Positions 26,818-37,025 of a stretch of 64,000 nt of DNA are shown here, piece by piece. Source of the stretch: Vibrio gazogenes (GTDB taxonomy: Bacteria > Pseudomonadota > Gammaproteobacteria > Enterobacterales > Vibrionaceae); NCBI RefSeq assembly GCF_002196515.1, contig NZ_CP018836.1, positions 558,001 to 622,000 of the forward strand, written 5' to 3'. The position numbers and the translations under genes are program-made. The notes beneath the pieces were generated by a model. That model worked only from the letters and a program-made list of their open reading frames with translations, searched no databases and was not told the DNA's origin. The first letter of the stretch is position 1. Every line of letters begins with the position of its first letter.

Positions 26818-26848
26818 CCAACATCAAATCACAGCCGGGCATCATCAT
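26818..26848 (+). repeat. 31-bp direct repeat, right copy (partner at 14687-14717)
   Basis: Matches 14687-14717 with three mismatches in the same orientation. It marks the point where the metallopeptidase fragment is cut off, which supports a recombination or insertion end here. Confidence 0.6.
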
Positions 26849-26875
26849 AAAAAAGCCGGGAGGTTAATCCCGGCT
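26848..26875 (-). terminator. Rho-independent terminator after the DUF637 exoprotein gene
   Basis: AGCCGGGA (26854-26861) pairs with TCCCGGCT (26868-26875). The minus-strand stem is followed by a run of T residues. It ends the exoprotein operon about 65 bp past its stop. Confidence 0.8.
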
Positions 26876-26940
26876 GTGTTGATATGATGTGACTGTCAAA
26901 GATTCAGAGGCTTAACCTCACCAAATCACAATCGAACCGG

Positions 26941-29775
26941 CTAGATGAGACAAGAATCCTTATCTGCATCGCTACTGTTGCTATCGCCACTTGATTTATC
27001 TTCATCAAATGCGAAAGAAAGCAGATACAAGGCATTCTGTTTAACGACATTATCAGCGTTACGCCCACCGATCCCTTTATCACCAAAGGCAAACACCGCG
27101 ACTGAGGCCGCATAGCGTGGCACATTGATCGCTTGTTCATGCAGCTTTTTAATCAGTTTGTTGATGCTTTTCGGACAAAGTAACCCGCCACTCAGAAAAT
27201 CTCTGGTCCACGCTTCTACTTTACGATCCGTTTCAGCAATCACATCACCGTATTTATCAGCAACATATTCACCAATCACACTGCCTGTCGCGCCCGATGC
27301 ACATCCCATTGCCATATCGGCCCCTTGTCCGCCACCAATAGAGGATGTGAAAGTACCAATCCCACATCCTAGCGATGCATAGGCAATATACTTGGCTGCT
27401 TCACTGATCTGTGGTGTACCGCTCGGGTTCGTTTCTGTCACCCCTTTATGACCGGCTGCATCACTGATTTTTTCCGACAATGAGCTGCCGATGATTGACA
27501 CCATTGACGATGCAAAACTGGTCGAAAATGCCTGCCCGAAATCATTCAGACTACCGCCTTGAACCGTGGTATTAATGCCGATACTGACCGTTGAATTGAC
27601 AACGGAACGAATGATCTGGGCTTCAATACTGTTGCTCGCAATATCTATCGTGGTTGCATCTTTGATCGCATTTGCAGCATCGGTACCTTCGGCAAACAGG
27701 TGTGTATCAACACTTTTCAGCACACCGGCGGTCACCATTGCAGTCGCTAATGAAATTAACGCTTGTTTAGACGACAATGATTTCAGGGTCGCTTTAAAAT
27801 CAAACTTATTCGCCATCAGGCTACTGGTTGCCTGTGACACCAAAGATTTAAAGCCGACATTAATCGCTGTATACAATGGTCCTTCGCCACCAATCACCGC
27901 CATACCGGCACCGCTGGTCGCAACCGCCATTGCCACGGCAATAATCGCCATTGCAGCGGGTGTCAGGCCAGACTGATCATAATCCCAGTCTTCCATCACC
28001 AGCTGGACTTGCTGCCAGTCGACATTGATCGACGGATCATTGCGGACATTGAGCATCCACGACAATTCTGGTGTCTGTGCCAGTGTTGCCAGTGTGGTGT
28101 CCAGATCATGCTTATCACCGGCATACTGAATGCGCACCCCACTATAGGCATTGAGCATAATACCGCCGGAATTGATGAACTCCGAATAGTAAGCCACTTC
28201 ACGCTGGTAGCCATGGCCCTGATGCCGGAAGGCGAGTGCTCCGTCATAAGATTTCTCATAACTATAACTTTCAAGCAGTTTCGCCAGTTTGAAATCAATC
28301 GAACCATAATCAGAAATGATTTTAGCCATCCCCTTGCTATCAACCGTGACCGCTTCTAACGACACATCTCCCTGAATCGTATGCAGTACCATACTTTGGC
28401 CGGCTTTCAGCAAGGTTTTGACAATTTTAGCCTCGGTCTTACTCTCTGACTCACTCTCCTTACTGCCGAACAAACCGCCACTGTCAGCTTCAAAACGACG
28501 GTCAAAGGTCGCCATATCGACTGCACTTTTCAGCGTAATCCCGTGGGCAGCCAAAACTTCTAATAATCCCTGACTTTCCAGCACGCCGCCTTCAATGTAC
28601 ACCTCTCCGCCGGAGATCAATGACAGCGTATCAACCGCAGAAAGATGCGTTTGTAAGTTCACCAGTGAGGATTCACTGTCCGACCAATGACTGCCGGATT
28701 CCGCCCGCTCGCTTTTTGCAGTCTGCGGCACAAGAATGACATTGCCTTGCGACTGAATCCGTAAATCGCCCTGCGCTGAAAACTGTCCGCCGTGACTGAC
28801 AACATCACCGGCGGTGCGGATATTCAAATCCCCTAACGACACAATTGAACCAATCTGGTCAAAATGCTCAGAATAGCCGTGACCGTAGTCAAAACGAGTC
28901 ACCAGCGTGTCGTTCACCAATTTTTTGGCGATGAGCGACACATCATCACCGGTAATCGTACCGGATAAGTTTTGCAGTTCACGGCCAGTACGGATGGTGA
29001 GCTCTCCACCGGAAACCCGACCTTTGGTATTAATGAAGTCATTCGTAATATCCAGTAAGGCATTATGTGTAAAACGAACATTGGCATCATTGACTACAAA
29101 CGTATCGGTTTTGATGTCGGCGGAACCGGCGGCCAGAGTTGACTCAGAAATTTTCTGGTTGTTAATCGTGGCTGGCGTTAAGTACACAAACGGCACAATA
29201 TAGTTACGACCATTAATGACTCGGATTTCAGGCCACACCATATCTGCCGGAATCTGAGCAATTTCAGCGCCAGTTAAAGTTTGTCCCAGCTTCTTCGCGT
29301 GAGATTGCGCATAACTGACGGCATTCTCATACAGTTTTTTAGTCTGTTCGTTATAGCTCGAATAACCGGGGGCCGTGATCCAGCTTTTATTCAGTAACTG
29401 GATGATCTGTTGACGAATCACACCACGCTCTACATAAGGCGTTCCGAATCGCACCGGCAGATCATTCAAGGTTGTATCTTTGCCATGATACGCTGACAAC
29501 ATGGCTGGGTAGCTGGCTTTAATTTGCTCAAAAAAGAATCCGAACCCATCAAAAATAGCCAGTTCATTCTGCTCAATTGCGCCGGCATACAGATAATCAT
29601 GAACTTGCGCTTTCAGTTCATAACGTGCCGAACTAGAAACAGCGTTGGTAATCGATTCCAGCCCAATATTCTGTTGTACTGCAGCATAAGCCGGGAAAGA
29701 CATATGCGTAAAAATAATCGGCAACAGTGCAGAAGAAGTCAGGCGCTGCCACGATGGTATTTGATTTTTTTTCAT
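26941..29775 (-). CDS. Secreted hemagglutinin/CdiA-like protein with DUF637 region (second half of a split exoprotein)
   Basis: From ATG 29775 this gives 944 aa with its own signal peptide (MKKNQIPSWQRLTSSALLPI then hydrophobic residues to SFPAYAA). Residues about 200-560 contain filamentous-hemagglutinin-like beta-helix repeats (GELTIRTGRELQNLSGTI, LDITNDFINTKG). A DUF637-like segment with Ala/Gly-rich hydrophobic stretches follows, then a unique Cys-containing C-terminal 80 residues that could be an effector tip. It has no two-partner-secretion domain of its own; that domain is on the preceding gene, 70 bp upstream. No TpsB/CdiB transporter and no immunity gene are adjacent. ATG 29802 is an alternative start. 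Confidence 0.7.
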   Translation of the reverse strand: MKKNQIPSWQRLTSSALLPIIFTHMSFPAYAAVQQNIGLESITNAVSSSARYELKAQVHDYLYAGAIEQNELAIFDGFGFFFEQIKASYPAMLSAYHGKDTTLNDLPVRFGTPYVERGVIRQQIIQLLNKSWITAPGYSSYNEQTKKLYENAVSYAQSHAKKLGQTLTGAEIAQIPADMVWPEIRVINGRNYIVPFVYLTPATINNQKISESTLAAGSADIKTDTFVVNDANVRFTHNALLDITNDFINTKGRVSGGELTIRTGRELQNLSGTITGDDVSLIAKKLVNDTLVTRFDYGHGYSEHFDQIGSIVSLGDLNIRTAGDVVSHGGQFSAQGDLRIQSQGNVILVPQTAKSERAESGSHWSDSESSLVNLQTHLSAVDTLSLISGGEVYIEGGVLESQGLLEVLAAHGITLKSAVDMATFDRRFEADSGGLFGSKESESESKTEAKIVKTLLKAGQSMVLHTIQGDVSLEAVTVDSKGMAKIISDYGSIDFKLAKLLESYSYEKSYDGALAFRHQGHGYQREVAYYSEFINSGGIMLNAYSGVRIQYAGDKHDLDTTLATLAQTPELSWMLNVRNDPSINVDWQQVQLVMEDWDYDQSGLTPAAMAIIAVAMAVATSGAGMAVIGGEGPLYTAINVGFKSLVSQATSSLMANKFDFKATLKSLSSKQALISLATAMVTAGVLKSVDTHLFAEGTDAANAIKDATTIDIASNSIEAQIIRSVVNSTVSIGINTTVQGGSLNDFGQAFSTSFASSMVSIIGSSLSEKISDAAGHKGVTETNPSGTPQISEAAKYIAYASLGCGIGTFTSSIGGGQGADMAMGCASGATGSVIGEYVADKYGDVIAETDRKVEAWTRDFLSGGLLCPKSINKLIKKLHEQAINVPRYAASVAVFAFGDKGIGGRNADNVVKQNALYLLSFAFDEDKSSGDSNSSDADKDSCLI

Positions 29776-29845
29776 AATTTGTTTCACCTGATTCTGAGTC
29801 ATTCAATAACATGGATATTTACGAATACACGACGATAGATCATGA

Positions 29846-32149
29846 TTAATCTCCTTTATAATCAGGGTTTTTGACAAAGAAGATAACGTCACCGGCAGTA
29901 ATCGGAACGAATTTGCCAGGTTTTCCGGGCTTCGCCGGCTGATCCATGGGTTTGGGCTCATAAGCAGAAGCTTCAGGTCCGAAGGTGACACTCTGTAACA
30001 TATTGTATTCACTGCCGAAACCTTCATGAATATGTCCGTCAACCAGGAAGATAAATGGATACTCAGCGGTTTTACTATTCTTCGTCAGCGCAACACTGGA
30101 TGTCGTCCAATGCTTTCTCTTATGTTTGATACAATGACCAAATATGCGCTTACTACAGTAACGTTTTGAGTGTTGGGTGACGGTCGTCTTTTTAAAGATG
30201 TCCCGGATTTGCAGCCCTTCCATCCAGATTTTATTGACCGAACCGGAAACATCGCGTTTGACTTCAACACTACTGTGCTCGTTATTGAGCATGTCACTGT
30301 TCAGGATCAGATCCTGACCGACATTCAATCTCGCCGGTGGCGACAGCACTTTCAGATACTGAATACTTTGATTGGTGTGGGTGCCATTCGGATCACCGAC
30401 GACTTTCACATGCGTGTCAGCCCAAATATGATAGCGTTCATTATCGATAATCGGTGCCTGTACAATGACATTGCCCGTCCACGATTCAACGACGGCTGAC
30501 ATGTTCCAGAACCGTTCGCGGACTCGGATGTCCATAATCGATTCCGCAGACACAACCACTTGCTCACTCTGAGTCAAATCTAAATTCAGTTCCGGATCGG
30601 TATAACTGTTTCTGGAGACTTCATAAGGGTTGGCATTGGTAAAATTCTGAGCAATAACCTTGATGTTCTGCCCTAAGATGTAAGCACTCAGCGATTTTGC
30701 TGCAACTTTGCCACATCCTTTAAACGGTGGAACCGCTAATTTCCCGCCGACTTCAATGGAAGGAGAACGATTCACGATGCGGAGCATTGCACATATTTCA
30801 GCCGGCTTGAACGGATAATATTGACCGTTAATCACATCCTGCTGAGACGTTAACTCAATATTCTCTCCCAGAATAATACCGCCATATTGGTTTCTCACCC
30901 CTGTCTGACCATTGAGGTAAAGATCGCGAGTCGCTTCAATATCTCCCTCATTGACAATATTCTGTCCGGTAAAATAAACAGAATCCCCGGAAATCGCACC
31001 GAGGTTTTTAATATCACCGACCGCAACAACTTTGATTTCTGCACCCTGAATACTGTCGAGCAGATAATTGTTACCGGCAGGCAGCGCAGCAATATGAATT
31101 GCCCGGGTTGATTCAATATCGACTTTATTGGCAGCAATAATCTGCTCAGATAATTTGATATTGCCATTTGATTTAATCGAAACGGACTCTAATGGAATAA
31201 TACTCTGTTCATTATATCGCCCGACATAAGTCCAGTTACCCTGAGTCCGAATTAAACCATCCACCCAAATCGTCCCGAAATCATAGGTTGATTCGAGGTG
31301 AAGATTCCCGACTGAAATACGACCTTTATCCGTGATCTCTAAGGCGTTTGATGCGTTTTGATAAGATTTAGAATTAAACTGTTGATAATGCGCATCAGAC
31401 CGGCGGTCGGTATAACGGAAGTGGTTTTTACCCACAATAATTTGTACGTCGCCATTTGAGACTTCTAAATTACCGCCCGCATCAATTTCTTTCACTTCTT
31501 GATGATTGCGTGTCGAAAGGCTGCCTTTCATATTGGTGCGTAACGGGCCATCAACCACGACCTGACCTGCGGCAATATCCAATAAGGATAAATCCGTGGC
31601 TGTCAGTCCGGCACCGCCAATCATGACACGACCACCGCTCACATCAATAGCGGTCAGTTCGCCATTCTCTATCTGAGCTGTACCGGTCGCGAGTGTCGCC
31701 CGTTCAGTATTCGCGATAGAACAACCCTGACACTGGATCCCACCTGGGGCAACCAACACCACATCTGCCGCATGTCCTTCAACCCGAACCGACTGAATCT
31801 TTGCTCGTTGCTTTTGATCGACAACCAACAGGATCGTCTGAGCCGGAGAGTTGCCGATTTTCGGATTCATCACGAGTGAGTTGAGCAAGACGATATTTTT
31901 TCCTTGCGCATCAAACGTATTAAAATAATTGACCGAGAGGCCTTGTTCATTTGCCTTTGCAATGCGGACATAATATTGACCAGATCGGTTCAATACAGAC
32001 GTTTGATCAGCACGGCTGCCTTCATCTTTTGCATTGATCGCTGCCACTGCCGAGTGACAGATTGAAATCAAAGAGAGACCAATAATGAGCCATACGTACT
32101 TCACCGAAGCCCTATATCCGACGTTCAGTTTCCAATTTATATTAGTCAA
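29846..32149 (-). CDS. Filamentous hemagglutinin-type exoprotein with two-partner secretion (TPS) domain
   Basis: This 767-aa secreted protein has a long n-region and signal peptide (hydrophobic WLIIGLSLISICHSAVAA). A TPS domain spans about residues 60-230, with VVLVAPGGIQCQGCSIANTE and RATLATG, the counterpart of the NPNGI...NT.RATLTTG motif that docks to a TpsB outer-membrane pore. Beta-helix-like repeats follow. The protein ends without toxin or DUF637 parts; these are on the next gene. The start is TTG 32149 behind AGG; a GTG about 14 codons inside (SVKYVW) is also possible. No TpsB gene lies in the window. Confidence 0.75.
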   Translation of the reverse strand: MTNINWKLNVGYRASVKYVWLIIGLSLISICHSAVAAINAKDEGSRADQTSVLNRSGQYYVRIAKANEQGLSVNYFNTFDAQGKNIVLLNSLVMNPKIGNSPAQTILLVVDQKQRAKIQSVRVEGHAADVVLVAPGGIQCQGCSIANTERATLATGTAQIENGELTAIDVSGGRVMIGGAGLTATDLSLLDIAAGQVVVDGPLRTNMKGSLSTRNHQEVKEIDAGGNLEVSNGDVQIIVGKNHFRYTDRRSDAHYQQFNSKSYQNASNALEITDKGRISVGNLHLESTYDFGTIWVDGLIRTQGNWTYVGRYNEQSIIPLESVSIKSNGNIKLSEQIIAANKVDIESTRAIHIAALPAGNNYLLDSIQGAEIKVVAVGDIKNLGAISGDSVYFTGQNIVNEGDIEATRDLYLNGQTGVRNQYGGIILGENIELTSQQDVINGQYYPFKPAEICAMLRIVNRSPSIEVGGKLAVPPFKGCGKVAAKSLSAYILGQNIKVIAQNFTNANPYEVSRNSYTDPELNLDLTQSEQVVVSAESIMDIRVRERFWNMSAVVESWTGNVIVQAPIIDNERYHIWADTHVKVVGDPNGTHTNQSIQYLKVLSPPARLNVGQDLILNSDMLNNEHSSVEVKRDVSGSVNKIWMEGLQIRDIFKKTTVTQHSKRYCSKRIFGHCIKHKRKHWTTSSVALTKNSKTAEYPFIFLVDGHIHEGFGSEYNMLQSVTFGPEASAYEPKPMDQPAKPGKPGKFVPITAGDVIFFVKNPDYKGD

Positions 32150-32666
32150 TGTGATACCTACGATTCAGAGATATTTCTACATTTAAATAAAAATGTTTAT
32201 CAAATCACGATAAACCCCGAAAGAATTAACTTTTATAATGTCATGATAATGTCAATTTCAGTATGCAAATCATATCACCAATATGCAATTCAACAAATAA
32301 ACATTTCCGGTGATATTTTGTACAAAGATATCCTTTGACTATTATCACAATTCAATCCTCGGGGTCAGAATTAATATATTCAAAACCCAATATTCATTGG
32401 GTGATTATATTTATTTTAGTGATATATAAATGTCCGAATGGCTGATGACTGACCGATTTTCTGGTCGTCGCTCATGTGTCACGGAATATCGGTCGTACGA
32501 TGCGAATATACGGTGAAATCATGCGTTCATATACGGCTCAGGCGTCAAAGTTCAATCACGATGTCCTGAGACCATTCCCTTTGCAGTCAAGCTCAGATAA
32601 GCTAGTCTTTGATCTTCCGGACTTTATCAATGCCGCTCTGGCCCACGAATCAAGAAATCAACACCC
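32150..32666. other. Intergenic region between the exoprotein genes and sbcD
   Basis: About 515 bp of AT-rich sequence must hold the exoprotein promoter (minus) and the sbcD promoter (plus). I see no supported gene, RNA or repeat in it; a 64-codon plus-strand frame at 32476-32670 lacks family likeness and start signals. Confidence 0.5.
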
Positions 32667-33800
32667 ATGAAATTTATCCATACTTCAGACTGGCACCTTG
32701 GCCGCCAGTTTCACAACGTTTCACTGATTGCCGATCAAAGCGCAGTTTTGGCACAATTGGTTGCTTTTATTGAGGAAAATCCGGTCGATGCGGTGATTGT
32801 TGCCGGTGATATCTATGATCGTTCCGTCCCGCCAACGGTTGCCATCGAGCTATTGAATCAAGTCATCCATCAGATTTGCGGCACGCTGAATACGCCCATG
32901 ATTCTCATCCCGGGGAATCATGACGGTGCAGAACGACTCGGTTTCGGGGCTGAACAGATGAAAAATGCCGGATTACACATTATCAGTGACTTTAAACAGA
33001 TGCTGGAACCGGTGATCCTGCGGAGTCAGTCTGCCGGTGAAGTCGCCTTTTATGGCATTCCTTACAGTGATCCTGAAACGGTTCGCGCAGCCTTTCAAAC
33101 TTCAGTTACGACGCACGATGACGCCCACCAGTTGCTGACCCGCAAAGTGCACGAGCACACCTCCCCCACCCAGAAACAGGTGCTCATCAGTCACTGTTTT
33201 GTCGATGGGGCGATTGAATCCGAGTCAGAAAGGCCGCTCTCTATCGGGGGCTCAGATCGGGTCAGTCATGAACACTTCATCGATTTCGATTATGTCGCCC
33301 TCGGCCATCTGCATCAGCCCCAGCAAAAAGGTGCGCCTTACATTCGCTACTCCGGCTCTTTAATGAAGTACAGCTTCAGTGAGCAACATCAAAAGAAAGG
33401 ATTTACACGGGTTGAATTGAATCAGGACGGTTTTGTGTCTGCCGAACATATCGAACTGACCGCACCGCATGAAATGCGCATCCTCGAAGGTGAACTGAAC
33501 ACCATTCTCGAACAGGGCAAGACCGATCCGAAACATCTTGATTATCTGCTGGTCCGGTTGATGGATAAACACGCCATCCTCAATCCGATGGAGAAACTCC
33601 GTGCCGTCTATCCCAATGTGCTGCATTTAGAAAAACCGGGCATGCTAATTGGCGTGGAACAGGAAATGGCATCAGCCAGACTGTCGCGCAGCGAGATTGA
33701 CATGTTCCGTGATTTCTTTGTTGAAGTGCAAGACTGCGACTTATCGGCAGAACAAGATCGTGCTATCAGCGACATTATCAACCAACTCACCCGGCAGTAA
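32667..33800 (+). CDS. sbcD: Exonuclease subunit SbcD
   Basis: This 377-aa Mre11-like nuclease has the metallophosphoesterase motifs HTSDWHLG (residues 5-12), VAGDIYDRSVPP, PGNHDGAERLG and GHLHQPQ. With SbcC it forms the SbcCD complex that opens hairpins and trims DNA ends during replication of palindromes and in repair. The length is slightly shorter than the 400 aa of E. coli but complete. The sbcC gene begins nine bases after its stop, so the two are co-translated. Confidence 0.93.
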   Translation: MKFIHTSDWHLGRQFHNVSLIADQSAVLAQLVAFIEENPVDAVIVAGDIYDRSVPPTVAIELLNQVIHQICGTLNTPMILIPGNHDGAERLGFGAEQMKNAGLHIISDFKQMLEPVILRSQSAGEVAFYGIPYSDPETVRAAFQTSVTTHDDAHQLLTRKVHEHTSPTQKQVLISHCFVDGAIESESERPLSIGGSDRVSHEHFIDFDYVALGHLHQPQQKGAPYIRYSGSLMKYSFSEQHQKKGFTRVELNQDGFVSAEHIELTAPHEMRILEGELNTILEQGKTDPKHLDYLLVRLMDKHAILNPMEKLRAVYPNVLHLEKPGMLIGVEQEMASARLSRSEIDMFRDFFVEVQDCDLSAEQDRAISDIINQLTRQ

Positions 33801-33809
33801 GAGACTCGC

Positions 33810-36800
33810 ATGACACCATTAAAACTGACAATGCAGGCCTTTGGCCCTTTTGCGCATACAGAACAGATTGATTTTACGCAGTTGGGGCGTCATCCGCTGT
33901 TTCTGATTAATGGCCCGACCGGCTCAGGAAAGACTTCGATTCTGGATGCGATCTGCTTTGCACTGTATGGCGAAACCACTGGCAATGAACGTCAGGGCAA
34001 CCAAATGCGCAGTGATCTCGCGAGTATAGACACCCCGACTGAAATCACCCTGACTTTTGCGCTGCATGATAAAGTCTATCGAGTCACCCGCAGCCCGGAA
34101 CAACAAGTGCCTAAAAGCCGTGGTGAAGGCACCACCGTTCGCAAACACAGCGCAGCGCTGTACGACATCACGAACGAAGAAAAACTCATCACCGCCAAAA
34201 CCACACAGGTCAAAACCGATGTGACGGCTTTGATCGGCCTCAACGACACCCAGTTTCGTCAGGTCATGGTGCTGCCACAAGGTCAGTTCCGCGAGCTATT
34301 ACTGGCCAGCTCTAAAGATCGGGAAGCCATTTTCGGCCAACTGTTTCAAACCGATATCTACAAGAAAATCGAGTTTGCACTCAAAGATAAGGCCAGCGAT
34401 ATCACTCAGGCTAAAAACGAATTCGATAATCAGATTCGCGGCGCATTACAAGTTGCAGGCGTCACTTCAGAGCAGGAACTGGACGAACAGCAGACCGAGC
34501 TTGCCCGACAACTCGAAGCGGCGCGTCATCAAGAGCAGAACGCCTTGTCGGCACTCAATCAGGCTAAATCCGAGATCCACAAGGCCCAGACGCTCAATCA
34601 GGATTTTGACCGATTCAGCCAGGCACAATCCGCTCTGAACACGCACCTTGAACAAAGTGCGCTCATGGCAGCCAAGCAACAACAACTTGATACCGCGCGC
34701 AATGCGGCCAAAATCCAGCTACCTTATGTCAATCGAATCAATGCCGCCAAGCAGACTGACGAGTTTCAGCAGAAAATCAGCGCTCAGGAGAAGGCTCGCA
34801 CCACCGCACAGACGGAACAACAGCGTAAACAAGCCACACTCGATCACGCGACGGAACAAGCCAAGCAGATCCCTGAACTGACCAAGACGGTCTATCAGTT
34901 AGAAAGCCTCAAAACCAAATTGACTGAAAAGCAGGCACTCGAAGCAAAAATCGCGGAATATATCAACCAGAAACAGAAGCTTGAGACCACTCAGACCCAA
35001 TATCTTACCCATAAAGAAAAATTGGTCCGCGAAGCCGAGCAAGCCCGCCAAGCATTGGAGACAGCGCAAACTGAAGTGGCTGAAAAGCCAGTGATTGAAG
35101 CTGATATTGCCCGGATGCAGCGTTTAGCCACGGATCTCAATCAACTGGACACCCTCAGAAAACAGCATCAGCAAGCACTCGAACAGACGCCGCAAAAGAC
35201 GGCTGCGGTCAAACAGGCACAGCAAGATTTTACTGCGGCGCAGCAACAAGCCGATCGGCTAGAAATGCAGTGGCACAGTGCGCAAGCAGCCATTCTTGCT
35301 CAGAAACTTCAGTCCGGAGAGGCGTGTCCGGTCTGCGGCAGTTGTGATCATCCGTCCCCCGCACTGTTGACCGAGACTGAAGTGACCAAAGCACACATCC
35401 AGCAAGCCCGCGCTGAACAGCAACAGGCATGGCAACACTATCATCAATGCTCAGCACAACTGGACCAACACCAGACACTCATTAGCCAGACCGAACAACG
35501 TCTGAATGAGTTCACCACACAACTCGGTGAACAAGCCTCGATTCAACCGGCACAACTCCAGCAAGATTTACAGGCCAAACATGACCGCCTGCAATATTTA
35601 TCCACCCTCAATCTGGAACAGATGGCGCAAGCCGTCACAACACTCAATCAACGCTGCGAAGCCGGAGAACACAAACTGACCGAACTCCAGCAGCAAATGG
35701 TGGTCAACGATTCACAGTTGAGTACCAGTCAGGAACAACTGCGCCAGCTCAGTGAATCCATCGACCCTAAATGTGACAGCGTCACTAAAGTCGATCAGGA
35801 AATTGCGGCAACCCAGCAGCAAATCGATACGCTCAACCAAACATTCACGACCGCACAGACTGAGCTGCAACAAGCAACGCTGGCCTATGCGAACCTTAAC
35901 AGCCAGATCACAACCAATCAGGAGTTACTGCAACAGGCCAAAACACGCCTGACCACAGCAGAAGCTGAATGGCACCAAGCGTTGGCTGCAAGCCATTTCA
36001 ACGATGAACAACACTACCTCGACAGTCAACGCACCGAGCAGGAGATTCAGCGCTGGCAACAAGATCTGGATGCGTTCAAACAGACACAAACCCGCTTGGA
36101 ACAGACACTGGCTGACTTAACGACAACTTTAAAAGATGCCCAAAGACCGGATTTAGCAGCACTGGACGCGACCCTGACGCAGAGCCAACAAATCTATAGC
36201 GACGCTCGCCAGCAACTTGACGCCACCTATTCAACCTTCGAACGGTTGGAGAAAGTGCGTCAGGATATGACTCAGTTACATGCGAAAAATGCCAAACTGG
36301 AACAAGAATATCAGGTCTACGGCACCCTCTATGATGTTGCCAGAGGTAACACGGGGAGCCGGGTCAGCCTGCACCGCTTTGTGCTGGGGGTATTACTTGA
36401 TGACGTCCTGATCCAAGCCTCTCAGCGGCTGAGTTTAATGAGCAAAGGTCGCTATACGCTGGTGCGGAAAACGGAGGGGTTCAAAGGCATTGCCGGTCGG
36501 GGGCTCGATTTGATGGTGGAAGATGGTTACACCGGTAAAAACCGCGATGTGGCAACACTGTCCGGCGGGGAGTCATTTATGGCTGCGCTGGCGCTCGCTT
36601 TGGGCTTGTCTGATGTGGTGCAGTCCTACAGTGGTGGCATCCGACTGGAAACATTATTCATTGATGAGGGTTTTGGTAGCTTAGATCCGGAGTCGCTCGA
36701 TCTGGCGATCCAGACATTGGTAGACCTCCAACAAACCGGGCGGATGATCGGCATCATCTCCCACGTCGCGGGTCTGAAAGAGCAAATGGCGCTACGGATT

Positions 36801-36848
36801 GACGTCGAACCTTCACTGACCGGATCAACCGTCAAAGTGCATCATTAA
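33810..36848 (+). CDS. sbcC: Exonuclease subunit SbcC
   Basis: This 1012-aa Rad50-like ATPase has the N-terminal Walker A GPTGSGKTS at residues 35-43, long glutamine-rich coiled coils on both sides of the zinc hook CPVC near residue 506, and a C-terminal half-site with signature LSGGESF and Walker B LFIDEGFGSLD. It provides DNA tethering and ATP control to SbcD. About 170 bp from its 3' end and downstream sequence recur near 38944-39112, on the other side of a T6SS effector module. Confidence 0.93.
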   Translation: MTPLKLTMQAFGPFAHTEQIDFTQLGRHPLFLINGPTGSGKTSILDAICFALYGETTGNERQGNQMRSDLASIDTPTEITLTFALHDKVYRVTRSPEQQVPKSRGEGTTVRKHSAALYDITNEEKLITAKTTQVKTDVTALIGLNDTQFRQVMVLPQGQFRELLLASSKDREAIFGQLFQTDIYKKIEFALKDKASDITQAKNEFDNQIRGALQVAGVTSEQELDEQQTELARQLEAARHQEQNALSALNQAKSEIHKAQTLNQDFDRFSQAQSALNTHLEQSALMAAKQQQLDTARNAAKIQLPYVNRINAAKQTDEFQQKISAQEKARTTAQTEQQRKQATLDHATEQAKQIPELTKTVYQLESLKTKLTEKQALEAKIAEYINQKQKLETTQTQYLTHKEKLVREAEQARQALETAQTEVAEKPVIEADIARMQRLATDLNQLDTLRKQHQQALEQTPQKTAAVKQAQQDFTAAQQQADRLEMQWHSAQAAILAQKLQSGEACPVCGSCDHPSPALLTETEVTKAHIQQARAEQQQAWQHYHQCSAQLDQHQTLISQTEQRLNEFTTQLGEQASIQPAQLQQDLQAKHDRLQYLSTLNLEQMAQAVTTLNQRCEAGEHKLTELQQQMVVNDSQLSTSQEQLRQLSESIDPKCDSVTKVDQEIAATQQQIDTLNQTFTTAQTELQQATLAYANLNSQITTNQELLQQAKTRLTTAEAEWHQALAASHFNDEQHYLDSQRTEQEIQRWQQDLDAFKQTQTRLEQTLADLTTTLKDAQRPDLAALDATLTQSQQIYSDARQQLDATYSTFERLEKVRQDMTQLHAKNAKLEQEYQVYGTLYDVARGNTGSRVSLHRFVLGVLLDDVLIQASQRLSLMSKGRYTLVRKTEGFKGIAGRGLDLMVEDGYTGKNRDVATLSGGESFMAALALALGLSDVVQSYSGGIRLETLFIDEGFGSLDPESLDLAIQTLVDLQQTGRMIGIISHVAGLKEQMALRIDVEPSLTGSTVKVHH

Positions 36849-37025
36849 GCGCTGGGGGAAATATCAGCCGAGTCATGATTGCATATTGCCCTAATGGTAC
36901 ATTTGAGTGTCATTAGGGCTCACTGATACACCTTCATGCTTGCATACGCAATGTAAAGACATGCCCTAACGGTTCTTTATTTTTCGGTCGAAAGCGGGCA
37001 ATACGTCCCGTTTTATCTACAAAAC

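Noticed and set aside
32476..32670. Plus-strand 64-codon frame just before sbcD
   Set aside because: No ribosome binding site or family likeness, and it overlaps the sbcD start.
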